Assembly (NCBI GenBank): GCA_011634665.1 | Contig: WAEK01000007.1 | Location: 1,785,501 to 1,849,500, forward strand | Direction of reading: 5' to 3' | DNA: 64,000 nucleotides | DNA from: Mortierella sp. BCC40632 | Lineage: Eukaryota; Mortierellomycota; Mortierellomycetes; Mortierellales; Mortierellaceae | Program-made: the position numbers and the translations under genes | Notes under the pieces: model-generated | The model's database searches: none | What the model was told of the DNA's origin: nothing | What the model saw: only the letters and a program-made list of their open reading frames with translations | Part shown: positions 23,870 to 38,434 of the stretch, in pieces | How positions within the stretch are numbered: the first letter of the stretch is position 1 | Layout: the number at the start of each line of letters is the position of its first letter

Positions 23870-24432
23870 AACAAGGGAACAAAGGTAAGGATGAATGTAT
23901 CAATGAAACAAAACAAAACAAAACAAAAAAAGAAAAAAAGACGAGCGTTTGTCAACTACAAAAGCTATAGGATCGGTGAGAGAAACCACCACTGTCGCCT
24001 TACCCTCCTTCGTGACTGGGCTGAGGTAGGTGAGTCCATCACGGTAGATGTTGACGAGTTGGTATTTGGGAGATGCAATGATGGGCAGAATGTCTTCCCG
24101 TGCAAGGTTCTCGTTTCCCTGAAGTGTCTTTGAAACCTGATCGTTAAAGAAGTCGACAACTCGTCGTGGAATGAGTTCGTGCCAATGCTTCTCAATAATG
24201 ACCTTTCTAAAGAACATGAGCGCCGAAGGGTTCGCGTCCGAAAAAAAAAAAACGATGCTAAGGTTGGTTAACTGTCCGTCGTGTCTCCTCATGCAAAGTG
24301 GTGAATCAGCCCATGGCTATTTAACGTGTCTTTTTTTTTTTTTTTTTTTCTCGTTCTTTCTTTTTGCCAAGCAGAGGATGAGAGGCATGCATCATACCCT
24401 GTTGGAGAGATAACAAAGAGCGATTCAATCAT
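22263..24432 (-). CDS. APM3: AP-3 adaptor complex subunit mu
   Basis: Medium chain of the AP-3 coat, which sorts cargo from Golgi/endosome to vacuole. Exons from the 5' end: 24398-24432, 24004-24206, 23290-23805, 23034-23181, 22641-22940 and 22263-22434. They sum to 1374 nt (457 aa). The first exon encodes only MIESLFVISPTG and joins to KVIIEKHWHELIPRRVVDFF, the longin-like N-terminus of AP mu chains. Exon 3 carries the link to the mu-homology domain, with a Gly/Ser/Val-rich insert (about residues 130-165). The C-terminal signal-binding domain runs from WRKAGVKYTRNEIYFDI to the AGRYQVRV end, matching the KAGKFQVR ending of AP-3 mu proteins. A run of about 47 A lies in intron 2 (23819-23866). 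Confidence 0.92.
23819..23866. repeat. poly(A) homopolymer, about 47 nt
   Basis: Uninterrupted A run on the + strand inside AP-3 mu intron 2; on the sense strand it forms the T tract near the acceptor. Confidence 0.9.
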
Positions 24433-25356
24433 TGCTCAAAAGGACCTTTGATAAAGAAAGGGGGGGGGGAGCCTGTCCGGTGTGTGTCCGCGTGTGTGTG
24501 TGTGTGTTTGTGTATGTCTATGTTGGTAATCCCGCGCGCGTTGCTTCCGTGCTTCCTGTTCCTGGTAAATGGACAAGACTCGAAAGGAAAAAGAGTGAAT
24601 GTGTGAGTGATGAGGGGGGGTCGCATTAGAGGTAGCCCTGTCTGTGCTCCTGTTCAGAGTTCCAGCTGGTCGGTTATTTCCTAACCTGGATGGGCGATAA
24701 AGAGCCTATCGGTTGCCACCAAAATGAAAAGGTGAGAGAGAAAACCACGTTTTTTTTTTTTTCTTGTTCTCTCCTCACTCAGTAACTCTTTTGTTTGCAA
24801 AAGGAGAGATCGAAAAGGGATACGCAAGGACAACCACTCACTGACTAAGCAATCGCCTGAAATCAAAGAGCTAGGATACATAACGGCGCCACGCGTTTTT
24901 GTTTTTTTTTCTATTTTGATTCTCGGCCCGGTCTGTTTTTCTCCGGCTTCTATCTAGCCTAGCCTCACAAAAAAGAAGTGTGGTTCGTATTCTTTTGCCT
25001 GTTCACTCGACAGACTACGGCTCGGAGGTTGGAAATGAGAGCTAGAAGAGAGGCCGACTGAAAAAGCTACAGAAAAAATATCTCAAAAACTTTTTTTTTC
25101 AGCAAGTAAACGAGTCAACAAAGCAGCAGAAAGGCAAATTACATATTTGCCCAGTATCGTGGGGTCCAGCAGGGATCCAAAAAAAAAAAAAAAAAAAAGA
25201 TGTTTGTCTGTCAGGTTGAAATACGCAGAAAAGCGGAAGTCAAAGAAAATAAAGAAGAGAGTGAAAGAGAGTGAGTGAGAGATAGAAAAGGACGAGTACC
25301 CGCATGTTGCATGCAGATGCAGGTGCATGCATGCCGCCTGGCGATGGATCGGACAC

Positions 25357-25392
<36 letters not shown>

Positions 25393-26897
25393 TTGCAAAG
25401 CACCCGGCCTAACAAAAAAGCTACATCGTTACGTTCGCGGCCCTTTTTTTTTTTTTTTTTTGATAATTTTTCAGGTCCAAAAAAGAGTCGTGTTCGATAG
25501 TCCCAGTAAGAAGAAATAAAATAGTAGTACTTTAAAGCACTGCGTTTTATACTCCTCTCTGATCACGATAGGAAAGGTTGCCAACTCTGAGAATGTTTCG
25601 CTCGATGCAGGGCTGTGAATTCTTTACCGTAGATCAGGATATTTGTTCCGTGGCCATCGCTGTTGGCAGTGCTTTCCTTGGTCTTGTGTGGATAATGTGG
25701 GCGCTCCCGTCGTTGCTGGGAGAGGAAGAGAGAGAGGAAAGGTGTATGTGTGTGAGTGAGCCATGTCCAATTGCAGGAAAGAAGGAAAAAAGGGAATATC
25801 TTCGTGTGGGTGGTCCGCTAACAAGCAAGCAGCATGGCATCGCCCGAAAAGATTCTTTTTTCTTCTTCCCGCGATAGAAGCGAGTGCGTGTCAGGAACAC
25901 AACACGGGAGGCGCACACCTCAGGAACACAAAAAAAAAAACACATACACACAAACACAAACAACACACACACACACACAAGACTGTGGACCTGGTCCATG
26001 CACACTTGTACAAAGAGCACTACCCAAGAGAGGGAAACTCACAAACCCACAGGTTGACGGCTACACAAAGCAGCTTGCCCCTGTCCACAACAGAGGGCAA
26101 AAAGAAAGAAGGAAAGAAAAGACTCCGACAAACCTCTTCCCTCCCTCCTCCTCACACCATTGAGCAACCTTGCCATCAAACAAGGACAATATGCATCGTC
26201 AATTGGAGGGAGAGAGAAAAAAAGAAAAACTGGCGTCAATCGTATCAAAAGGTCGACGCGATCTTCAGCGAGTTGAAAAGGGCGTAGTGTAGAACAACGT
26301 CTTTTTCTCACTCACTCACTTGTTCTTTTTTCCTTTTCTTCCTCTCTTCACGCTCACAAGAAAGGATAACCTCTTCCGTCCTACCCGCGCATGATCCGTT
26401 GTGTGCGTGTGTATATGTTGTATGATGTCGCGAAGCCCACTTTTTTGTTGCCATCTTTTTTTCTTTTCCTTTCACCTTTTTTTTTTTTTTTTTTTCTTTT
26501 ATTTTTTTTTCCCATCGGGCTAGAAGCAATGGATTCCATGGTTGTTTGAGGAAACTCTCCCAAACCCAACAGACATACCAAGAGCATGTGTGTAGATAAT
26601 GTCAAGCAAAATCTTTGGGTCAAGCCAGAAGAGGCAAGCATTCAGCTAAACGTCGTTCGATTAACAAATGAGGGTTTAAGGGGGCAAATAGGAATCACTC
26701 CAACTGTTCACTTATTTGCCTCAGCACATTGGTTTACTTCTGCGATGAGGAAAAAGTAGAAGGGAGGGGGGCGAGGAGAGGTAGCCTTTTCCGTCTTGAA
26801 GAAGGAGGGGGTGGGGGGTGGGAGAAGGAGGAACGAGCTTTGAACAGACCTTTTTTTTTTTCGACTCACACAGACAGTTTTCCATTCTGCCCGTCCG
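24433..26897. other. 2.5-kb spacer with AP-3 mu promoter and possible exon remnants
   Basis: No firm gene. The left part is the AP-3 mu upstream region. On the minus strand, a stretch ending at the GTAAAC donor at 26732-26737 (PPPFYFFLIAE) and the exon-like segment 26579-26645 (LNACLFWLDPKILLDIIY) join in phase 0, and the latter ends in a canonical GTATGT donor. They would encode a hydrophobic peptide, but no start or stop exon is evident. On the + strand, WRQSYQKVDAIFSELKRA ending at 26287 also looks coding but is isolated. Confidence 0.35.
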
Positions 26898-27522
26898 TTA
26901 ATGCAACGAACCTGGTTGCTCCTCATTAAAGTTCGCTTTTCGAACTTGCTTTCTTCTCTTTTGTGCATTTGCTAACAATTGCTTCAACCGTTTCTGGAGA
27001 GTTTTTTCTTCCAGTTTAGTTGCAATTGAGGACGACCATTCGCCACCACTAGGGTTTCTCGGTCTTTATCCTTATCGGTAATAGCATCCAGCTGCTGGAT
27101 CACCGAGAACTCGTCGCTTGAGAGAAGGTAGGCAGATGACAGGTGGCCTGGAATGTTAGGGACCGGCGTTCTCCGAGCGGCCAATCAGGGACAAGGGCTC
27201 TGTCCCAGGACGAGGGGAGTTTTTTTCTCTATCTCTCTTATGCTGTACAGGAATTGGTCGAACCAACGGAGCCAAGCCTGGGCCATGTGTCGTTCTTCTC
27301 ACCTCCGTGGGAGGAAAGGGGCTTTTTCTTTTATGTCAAAGACACCACCAGGGGAGAGGAGACTTCGATTGGCACCCGTCTTGGATTTATCCTGCAGTTG
27401 CCTCGTAGCGAGAGTGCTGGAATTCAAATCTACTCCACTTGACCTTGTCCAAAAATCCCTTCGTCTTGGCACACACTATCTTCTCCTTTACTCTCCTCCA
27501 TTGAGCATAAAGTCCCTCTCTA

Positions 27523-27579
<57 letters not shown>

Positions 27580-27765
27580 TCAGTAGATCCCGGCTCTTAC
27601 ATGCAGACAGATACGTGCTGTGCCGCCTACCTCTTTTCTTGCCTTTTGTCCATCGCTTGAATAGACACACAACACCAACATCTTTTCGTGCATTGCTCAA
27701 CAGCACCGTTGAGTACTGCGGATCAGTTAACCTGCTTGGATCAGACAGAGTCCATACACCGACAT
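26898..27765 (-). CDS. candidate small basic protein, unknown function
   Basis: Not recognised. A five-exon minus-strand model sums to 420 nt (139 aa): 27760-27765 (ATGTCG only), 27631-27715, 27444-27517, 27303-27391 and 26898-27063, with all phases matching and a TAA stop. Pieces read like protein, such as NARKDVGVVCLFKRWTKGKK, LYAQWRRVKEK and GGVFDIKEKAPFLPR. The last exon is Lys/Arg/Gln-rich and probably helical (LEEKTLQKRLKQLL, NAQKRRKQVRK). High net positive charge suggests a nuclear or nucleic-acid-binding role (inference). Weak points are a GTCAAG donor, a GA-rich acceptor choice for exon 3, and the six-base start exon. The microsatellite at 27531-27575 would lie in intron 2. The + strand is also open over part of this interval. 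Confidence 0.42.
27531..27575. repeat. (CT)n microsatellite
   Basis: Perfect CT run, inside intron 2 of the candidate small basic-protein gene if that model is right. Confidence 0.9.
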
Positions 27766-28447
27766 CTTTTTTATTTTTTACACACTACGAGGTCCTATGG
27801 TGAAGGATCGAGAAATAGATAGAGCATGCAGAAATCTTGTGAGTGGTTCAATACCATTGTAGTGCCTGCTCCATACTAACCGTTCACATACTCTTTTTTT
27901 TCTCTCTCTCCCTGTCCGCCTCTCACACTCTCAATGCCTGTCAAACAGAACCATGAGCATAGGGGGGGGAGGGATCCCATATATCTATAGTGCTTTTGTA
28001 TTGTATCTCTTTAATGGTACCATGCTGTGCACCAGAGCGAGCCTTTTCCCTCTCTTTCACTTGCTGACCGGGCTGTTCTGGGCTCATTGATACTATCCTC
28101 GACACCCCGTCCCTTTGGCGGCGGGTTCAGAGGCCCTTTCCTGTTCTCTCTCTTTCTATTTCTCCCGTACGTTCGGCTCGTTTGAACAACAGTTCAATGG
28201 CGGCCGATCTTTTGAGAAAAAGTGGATGCGCAGATTTGTGACCCAGACTGAAGGACAACCTTCAAGCATGCGATCTTTTTTTTTTATTCTTTTACCTCTT
28301 TCTCATTTTCTGGTGCAGGAGCGGGGACGAGCAAAGCAAAAGGGTGGAGTTTGCGGAGACGGAAGAGTTGGTGGCCCAAGACGATGGCCGAGCGTAATAC
28401 GAAAGGAAGTGCATTGGATTTAGGGTTGATGTGTCTGTGTGTCTTGT

Positions 28448-28489
<42 letters not shown>

Positions 28490-28505
28490 TTGTGTGTGTG
28501 TGTAT
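28448..28505. repeat. (GT)n microsatellite
   Basis: GT run with single interruptions (GC) in the Ras upstream spacer. Confidence 0.9.
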
Positions 28506-28945
28506 GCTTCTGGACCCATGGGCCAACACAACCAGTCCTCACACCTGTTTCCGAAGTAGATCCAACGACTCACTGAGCGAGAGAGAACAACCGGGAGATC
28601 CTGTCAAGGATCGGAACCCTAAACGACTTTGACGACAGTCCACCTGTTTCCTGAGCCAACAGTCGGTGTGAGTGAGAGAGGAGGAGTCTCTTGGTTGATG
28701 GTTGAGGAAGGAGGGTTCGCACGGTCAAGGAGGCTGGGCCATCCTCTCTCTCTCTCTCTCCTTTCGGGCAGTCGTCGTGTTGTTGATAATTCAGACCGTC
28801 TCATACAAAAGCCAGCGACCACAGCAACAACAACAACAACAACAACAACATCAAAAACAACATCAAAAACAATATCAACAACGGCGATAACAGCGACGAT
28901 AGCAACGACATCAACAAAAGGTAAGCAAACGAGTCGGGCCATCTG

Positions 28946-28976
28946 GCGGACGGGCGGACGGGCGGACGGGCGGACT
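28946..28976. repeat. 8-bp GC-rich tandem repeat, about 4 copies
   Basis: The unit GGCGGACG is repeated head to tail about four times, unlike the A/T- and CT-type simple repeats elsewhere in the window. Confidence 0.85.
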
Positions 28977-29277
28977 GGCAGAAGAGTCAAGAATAATAGG
29001 GTGGTTCAGCATCCTCTAGTGTTTAGATCTCTCTCTCTCTCTCTCCCTGATTTTTCTCTTCTCTATCCATCTCTCGATGTGGCCCATGGGTCTGGCGACG
29101 GTGACGACGACGTCCTTGTCTCTTGGACTATTTCCACTCTTTCTCTCACTCTTTCTTGCTGCTCCCCTTCTCCTTTTTCTCTCACTCACTCACTCACTCA
29201 CTCACTCTCTCTTTTTTTTTTTTTTTTTTTTTTATTCCCGCTCTACTCTACCTGGTGGCCGCCGGCTGTGCGGACAG

Positions 29278-29285
29278 TATAAAAA
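29278..29285 (+). promoter_or_regulatory. TATA box of the Ras-like gene
   Basis: TATAAAAA followed by GGGGCGCGG, the best TATA element upstream of the Ras ATG at 29963. The sequence downstream becomes CT-rich, as in fungal transcript starts. If used, the 5' leader would be about 650 nt unless it is spliced. Confidence 0.6.
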
Positions 29286-29962
29286 GGGGCGCGGCTGGAC
29301 CAACACACTCGTTCACTCACTCGTTCACTCTCTTTTTCTTGTTCTTTGACTCGACTCGACTCGACTCGCTCCAATCCACGCCTCATCCTACCAAGCGCCT
29401 CCGTCGCCGCTGTCGTCGCCGCCTTTCCTCACAGCCTCGTCTCCGCGCATAAATCGGCCTGTTGCTTGCTGTCCCAGTTCTTTCATCTCTCGCTCTCACT
29501 CGCTCTCACTCTCTCTCTCACACACACACACTTTGTCTGTCTGTCTGTCTGTCTGTCTCTCCATCCTCCCGCTGCTGCCGGACGACCAACCACTCCAACT
29601 TTTAACTTTCATTTTTTCTTTTTTTTTTTTTTTTTTTTCATTAATTTCATTCTCATTCGTTTATATATATATATCTCTCTCTCTCCTTCGCGCATTTTAA
29701 ATCCTGCTCATTAAATGTTTTCCCTTCATTTTAAATCATCTCCTCAGCCTCACTCCACGTCTTATTCTTCCCTACTCCTTCTCCCTCTTCTACACACATC
29801 CCATATTCATACTCTTCCTTCTTTATTCACTCGACACCCTGCACCAAACAAACAACCCTTCACTTCCTCCGACCTCTTTCTTTTCTTTTCTTTTTTTCAC
29901 ACACCTACAGTCGCTCACTTGCTCGTTTCCAATAGCCCTCCATCCTCCTTTCCCTCTCCAAC

Positions 29963-30439
29963 ATGGTGATGCTATACAAGCTTGTTGTTCTCGGAGTATG
30001 TGCTTCTTCGATCTCTCTCTCTCTCTCTCTCTATCTCTTTGTGTGTCCTTGTTCTCTCTCCCCTCATGCTGCACGCGAGTGTGCCTCCCCTGTCTTACAG
30101 TGCACGACGAGACTAACGCTTCCTTTTTTCTCTTTTTTAAATCTTTTTCCCAATTGCGGCATCCCTCTTTTTCTTTCTTCCTCTCTTCTTTTTTCTTTTC
30201 TTTTCTCATGAATAGGACGGAGGTGTTGGCAAGGTAAAAAGAACGAAAGAACGAAAGAATGAAAGAATGAAAGAATGAAATGCACACGCAGTTCTTTCTA
30301 CTTTCTTCCATTGCTACAAACATCAAGATGTATCGCGAGGGGGTTTGGGCAAAGGATGAGAGGAGAGTAGGGGGGGGGGTAGGGGTTGAGGAAGTGAAAG
30401 TGAAAGACAAATGGACACCGAGTAGGTGCCCCTCAGCGC

Positions 30440-30481
<42 letters not shown>

Positions 30482-30908
30482 ATGTTGTTACTGTCGTGCA
30501 TGCCTAGTCTCTGTCCCATCTCTCTTTATCTCTATCTCTATCTCTCGAAGGATACCGGTGCCTTGCTTTCGTGTGCATACCGTTTTTTTGCTCTGTTCTT
30601 GGCCGTCTCAACGGCCCCTGGCACCCCCTTGTGTGAAGCCTTTTATTTTTGTTCCTGCTGCCAGTTGCCCTGAGTGCGTCGTCCCCCTCCCTTCCCCCCA
30701 TCTCTTTTCCTTCTTCTCAGCCACGAAGCAACCGCCAGGGGGAGAGAGAAAGAGGCAAGGAAGGAAGGAGACCAGCCAGCGTAGTACGGAGCATGCAAAC
30801 AGACATGGCTCCCCCTGGCCTACTCTTTCAGGTGTCGTTCATTGTGCTTTGTTCCCCCCCGTTTTTTTTCTCCCTCTCCCTCTCTTTCTCTTTCTCTTTT
30901 CTTTTCTC

Positions 30909-30939
<31 letters not shown>

Positions 30940-32599
30940 CGTTTCTCATTCGCATGCTTTATTGTTACATTCATCCTGTTACGGTCGGGGCCCATGTGGC
31001 CTCAGCAGCATTACAAACACAGTTCGTGTTTAATTAGCCCCTGCTCCGCACCCACTTGGCGGCTCGACTCAAATACACACGCACACGCTACTTCACACAG
31101 ATACACAACATACACAAACGCACACACACACACACACACAACACACACACACAAACGCACATTGGCCCGAATATTGACTGGCACGCGTTTGTGCACGCCC
31201 CTCCTCTTTCACTCCTGCGCGTGTTTGTCGTCCCTATCCGGACGGGTGGCCCCCGACAGGGCAGGTCTGATGGCAAGAGAACAGCCGCACGCCAAGGGCT
31301 CATGCGCGTGCTCGTGCTTGTCCTCATGTTCTAGCCATGGCCATGGCCATAGACCTTGCTCATCGCTCCCTTTTTTTTTTTCCTCCTCTCTTTTTTCTCT
31401 TTTTTCTTTTTCTCTTTCCCCCTGTCAATCCGGTCGGCCCACTAGCTGCTCTCGTTGCTCGTGCTTCAATTACCAACCGCTATTTCGTTGCTTGCGACAC
31501 GAGCAGCGTTCATTTAACTCCATCCTCGTTGGGCCGCGTGCAGTACATACTCTTTGCTCGGTACCAGGAGAGAGGGACACAAACCACATTTTTTTTAATG
31601 CGATAAAGTGTGATTGAGTGAGAGTGTGAAAGTGTGTGAGAGAGTGTGTGAGAGAGCGAACGAGCTATACAGCAGCATACTAACTTCAATGGTTTCTTTC
31701 TTTTTTGTCGTCACTCTGCGTCTGAACAAAAAAAAAAAAAATTGTCTGTCTGCTTACTACTACCCGCCACCTGTCGCCGCCTCCTTGGGTCGTCCATGAA
31801 TCGTTTCATGATGGTTATCTTGCGTCTCTCTCTCTCTTTACCACGATGGCCTCTCACCCGACGTCCATGCCTCGCCCCCCCCTCCCCTTGTCTCATGCAC
31901 TCCTCTCTCACACACATGCACATACACTCGCTTCACTCTCGTTCTTTCCTTCTCTTTTTTCATTCCCTTTCTCTCTCTCCCCACACACACACTCTCTCTG
32001 GTATCGATTAACCTCAATGGGTCCAAATGTATCTAGACTGCCCTGACCATTCAGGTAAGCCAATAGGAGTCACCAAGGCGGCTGTGCAACTTGAAAAGGA
32101 CAGAACAAGGTCGAGGACAAAAAAAAAAAAAAAGAGAGAGAGAGGCAGAGGCAGAAGCAGAGGAGAAAAGAAAAAAAGAATGAATTTAGGAGGAGACGGG
32201 ACTTGACAAGATGACATGCGCGCATACGGCTCTTTGGATACATGGTTCCCATATTTTTTTCCCCTCCCCTTTTGCTTCCCTATCCGTTGGTCCATTGTGA
32301 GATCTTGGACAGGAAAAAAGAAAAAAAAAAACGGGACTATCCCCCCCCCCCTCTCTGCTTGGACTCTATCCACTGAGCGGGTTCTATTCTGGAACCAATT
32401 GACAGGCGCGGCCCTGTGGAGACGGACAGAACGAGGTCCTAAACGGAGAATACTTGACACGCAGAAGCAGCAGTAACAGCAGCAACAACAGAAGCAACAA
32501 CAGCAGCATGCACCCGTTTTATTTTATGTCCTCGACTACTACCGCAGACAGGATCAGTAGGAAACGAAATGCAGAGTCGGGGCTTGAATAGCTAGAGAG

Positions 32600-32635
<36 letters not shown>

Positions 32636-33840
32636 ACCTGGATCCCGAAAGAGAGCGAAACTGCAAGGTCCTTTTTCGCCTGGCTCTCTTTCTCTCTCTC
32701 TTTTTCTCTTTTTTCTCTCTCTATTGACTACACCGCAACAACTACTCACAGTCCCGTCGTCCTACGAGCAGACTGGTCCAATAGACTCGCCTGGAGCAGA
32801 CGGGCAACAGAAAGGATGCATGCGCCATGTTTTTTTTTATATATTCTCTGACAGAGAATGTCTGGAGACAGGGAAATGCACGTCGTGAAAAAAAAAAAAA
32901 AAAAAAAAAAAAAAATGAAGCCAAGCCATACTGACGACGCTCTATCCTTTTCTCTTTGTCTCTCTCCGTTTACTTTACGATTGCTTTCCCGTTGGTTCTA
33001 CATAGCTCTGCCTAAATCATTTTGTTGGTAGGTGCAGATAGTAGTCCCGACCGAGCCTTTGGAGCTTTTTTAGGGCTTTACTGCTGCTGCTGTGTTTGAT
33101 TTTTTTTCTTTTGTTTTTTTCTTATGTTTTATGGTTCTCAGGCCACTTTTGGGGCGGGAGTATATGAGCATTGGCGGTGCCTGACTCTTTTTTTCATGTC
33201 CGGGAAAACAACAACAACAACATACACATTAACTGACAATGTCCTGCCCGTTTGCCCTTTTGGCTCTCTTCTTCCTTTTCTTCCCTTCCCCTCCTCCTCC
33301 CTGCCTCACGCGTCGGGCTATCGAACATATAACAGAGGTAAAAGGGGATACTTGCTGCGTTTACATCGATGCATGATATGCCAACGATTGGTCCTTCATA
33401 TTGCATGCATTGAGCTTAATCTCCTCCTGGGCAAGAACGACGCGCGCTAACTCCCTTCCCACTCTCTTTCTCACTCTCTCTTCTCCCTTGTCCTCCTCAC
33501 CCCTATCACTCGACAATCTCTCCTCCTCCTTTTTTTTTACCTCTCCTTTTTTTTTATTCTCTATCTCTCTATCTATCTATCTATATTTCTATCAATCTAT
33601 CTTTCTTTCTCTAACAGACTTACGATCCTACGATTGAAGATTCGTATCGAAAGCAAGTAGTAATTGATGACCAAAGCTGTTTGCTCGAGGTCCTTGATAC
33701 TGCCGGCCAAGAAGAGTACACAGCCCTACGTGATCAATGGATTCGGTAATACTTCTATGGAGAACAAGAAAGACCATGTCCCAAGTTGTTTTTATTATTT
33801 TATTTTCCCATCTTGAATATGTGGTTGACATATGGTCCCA

Positions 33841-33884
<44 letters not shown>

Positions 33885-34246
33885 TCTTTTTTAGCGATGG
33901 AGAAGGATTCCTTTTGGTCTACTCAATTGCAGCACGGTCGACTTTTGAACGGATAAAGCGATTCCGGGACCAAATCACACGCGTCAAGGATTCGGACAGA
34001 GTCCCATTGATGCTTGTGGGTAACAAGTGTGACAAATTGACAGAACGTGAAGTCTCTCGAGATGAAGGTCAAATGATGGCTCGGTCATTGGGATGTGACT
34101 TTACAGAGACCTCGGCCAAGACCTGTGTCAATGTGGAGCGGTCCTTTTATAATGTGGTTCGAATGATTCGTCATGCTCGAGATGGAGGACTAGCAGCAGG
34201 TGCTCTTCGGCCACGACCCAGGAACCGAAGATGTTCTATCCTCTAG
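29963..34246 (+). CDS. Ras-family GTPase, fungal Ras-2/RasB type
   Basis: Small membrane GTPase for growth and morphogenesis signalling. Exons: 29963-29995 ([11 protein letters not shown]), 30216-30233 (DGGVGK), 32037-32054 (TALTIQ), 33006-33027 (LCLNHFV), 33618-33745 ([13 protein letters not shown]...) and 33895-34246. The P-loop is therefore spread over three exons, and introns 2 and 3 are 1803 and 951 nt. Switch II ([17 protein letters not shown]), NKCD and ETSAK are intact. The C-terminus CSIL is a CaaX box whose final Leu favours geranylgeranylation. The [18 protein letters not shown] region matches ascomycete Ras-2/RasB better than Ras1/K-Ras. The join of exons 4 and 5 is off by two bases with a normal acceptor; counting the acceptor AG (33616-33617) as exon restores Glu and gives 190 aa. 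Confidence 0.88.
30443..30479. repeat. poly(T) homopolymer in Ras intron 2
   Basis: Uninterrupted T run of about 37 nt inside the 1.8-kb intron 2. Confidence 0.9.
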
Positions 34247-34304
34247 AGGAAAGAAAAGAAAAGAAAAAAAAAAAAAAAAAGTGTCTATTCCTTCCTTCCT
34301 TCCT

Positions 34305-34339
<35 letters not shown>

Positions 34340-34683
34340 TCTCTACTACTCCCCTTCCACTTTTTTTTTTTCTTGATATACCTTCACGTTCATACGCACT
34401 GTTTCTTTTTTTTTTTCATCTTCTTCATGTTCAAATAACAAAAAAAGGAAGAAAGAAATCAACCACAACAACAACAACAAAACAAAAACAAAAAACAAAA
34501 CTCCCAGGGCAGCACAGCAAAGAAAAAAGGAGGGTTCCTCCCCCCCCCCTTCCTTTTCTCCAATTCCATTTTCTTTCTCTCTCCATCCCCTTATCTTCCT
34601 CTTTTTCCTCCCTTCCCGATCTTTCTCTCTTTCTCTCTTCTTTCCTATTCCTTCCAGTCCTTGCAGCAATCTAACAAATGACC

Positions 34684-34742
<59 letters not shown>

Positions 34743-35337
34743 ACCAAAAAAAAAAAAATCAGAAAAAAAAAAATAGGCATCCTACCAAAAGACATATTTC
34801 CTCTCCCTCTCCCTTCGCTATCCATTCTCTCTCAGTCTCTTTCTCTCTCTCTCACTCTCTCTTTTTTACGCTCCCTTCTCGCAAAAAAATCAACCTTGCA
34901 ATACAAATATCATATACCATTTCTACGAAAAAAAAAAGAGTCTAATGCTTTCGTGCAGCTGAAAAATTACATTACAGTTTTAGGCGTTTGAACTGGGTGG
35001 GTTTTTTTAGGTGATGTGTGGTTCCATGAAGAGTCCTGAAAGGACTATAGAAAAAAAGGTGTGAGACCCACGGGTGGTGGCTGTATGTTTTACAAGAACA
35101 AACACACACAAAAAAAAAAAAGCATGCTGGTAAACTCTTTTTTTTTTTTTTTTTTTTTAATAGAGAGAAATGGTTTGATTGGGATATTTTGATTGAAACA
35201 AAACCAACTTGTGCGTTTGGTTTTATTGCGATTGTCTTTCCTCCCCTTGATAGGGAAAAAAAAAAAAAAAGACATCTTTTGGAATTGGATTAATGGATTA
35301 TCAGGTGATTCTTTCTTTCTTTCTTTGAAAGAGTTAT
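34247..35337. other. convergent 3' spacer, Ras / enolase
   Basis: No gene seen. A/T homopolymers and a long (CAA)n tract (34684-34742) that would fall in the Ras 3' UTR if the transcript reaches it. Confidence 0.7.
34684..34742. repeat. (CAA)n trinucleotide repeat, about 19 units
   Basis: Perfect CAA/ACA repeat downstream of the Ras stop codon. A shorter CAA cluster lies about 200 nt upstream. Confidence 0.95.

Positions 35338-38434
<3,097 letters not shown>

Larger units (their letters stand above)
27766..29962. other. 2.2-kb spacer and Ras-gene promoter/leader
   Basis: No supported gene. It holds a long GT-rich tract (28448-28505), an 8-bp tandem repeat (28946-28976), (CAA)n-like runs near 28820-28890, a TATA box at 29278 and then about 680 nt of CT/T-rich leader up to the Ras ATG. 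Confidence 0.55.

Noticed and set aside
27143..27442. + strand reading ending QLPRSESAGIQIYST as an exon
   Set aside because: An acceptor precedes it (GTACAG), but no upstream + strand exon joins to it. The minus strand over the same interval chains five in-phase exons, so I preferred that model; the choice is not certain.
33028..33615. Ras intron 4 as a minor (U12-type) intron because it appears to end in AC
   Set aside because: Its 5' end GTAGGTGCAG does not match the U12 donor consensus (A/G TATCCTT), so a minor-spliceosome intron is not supported.
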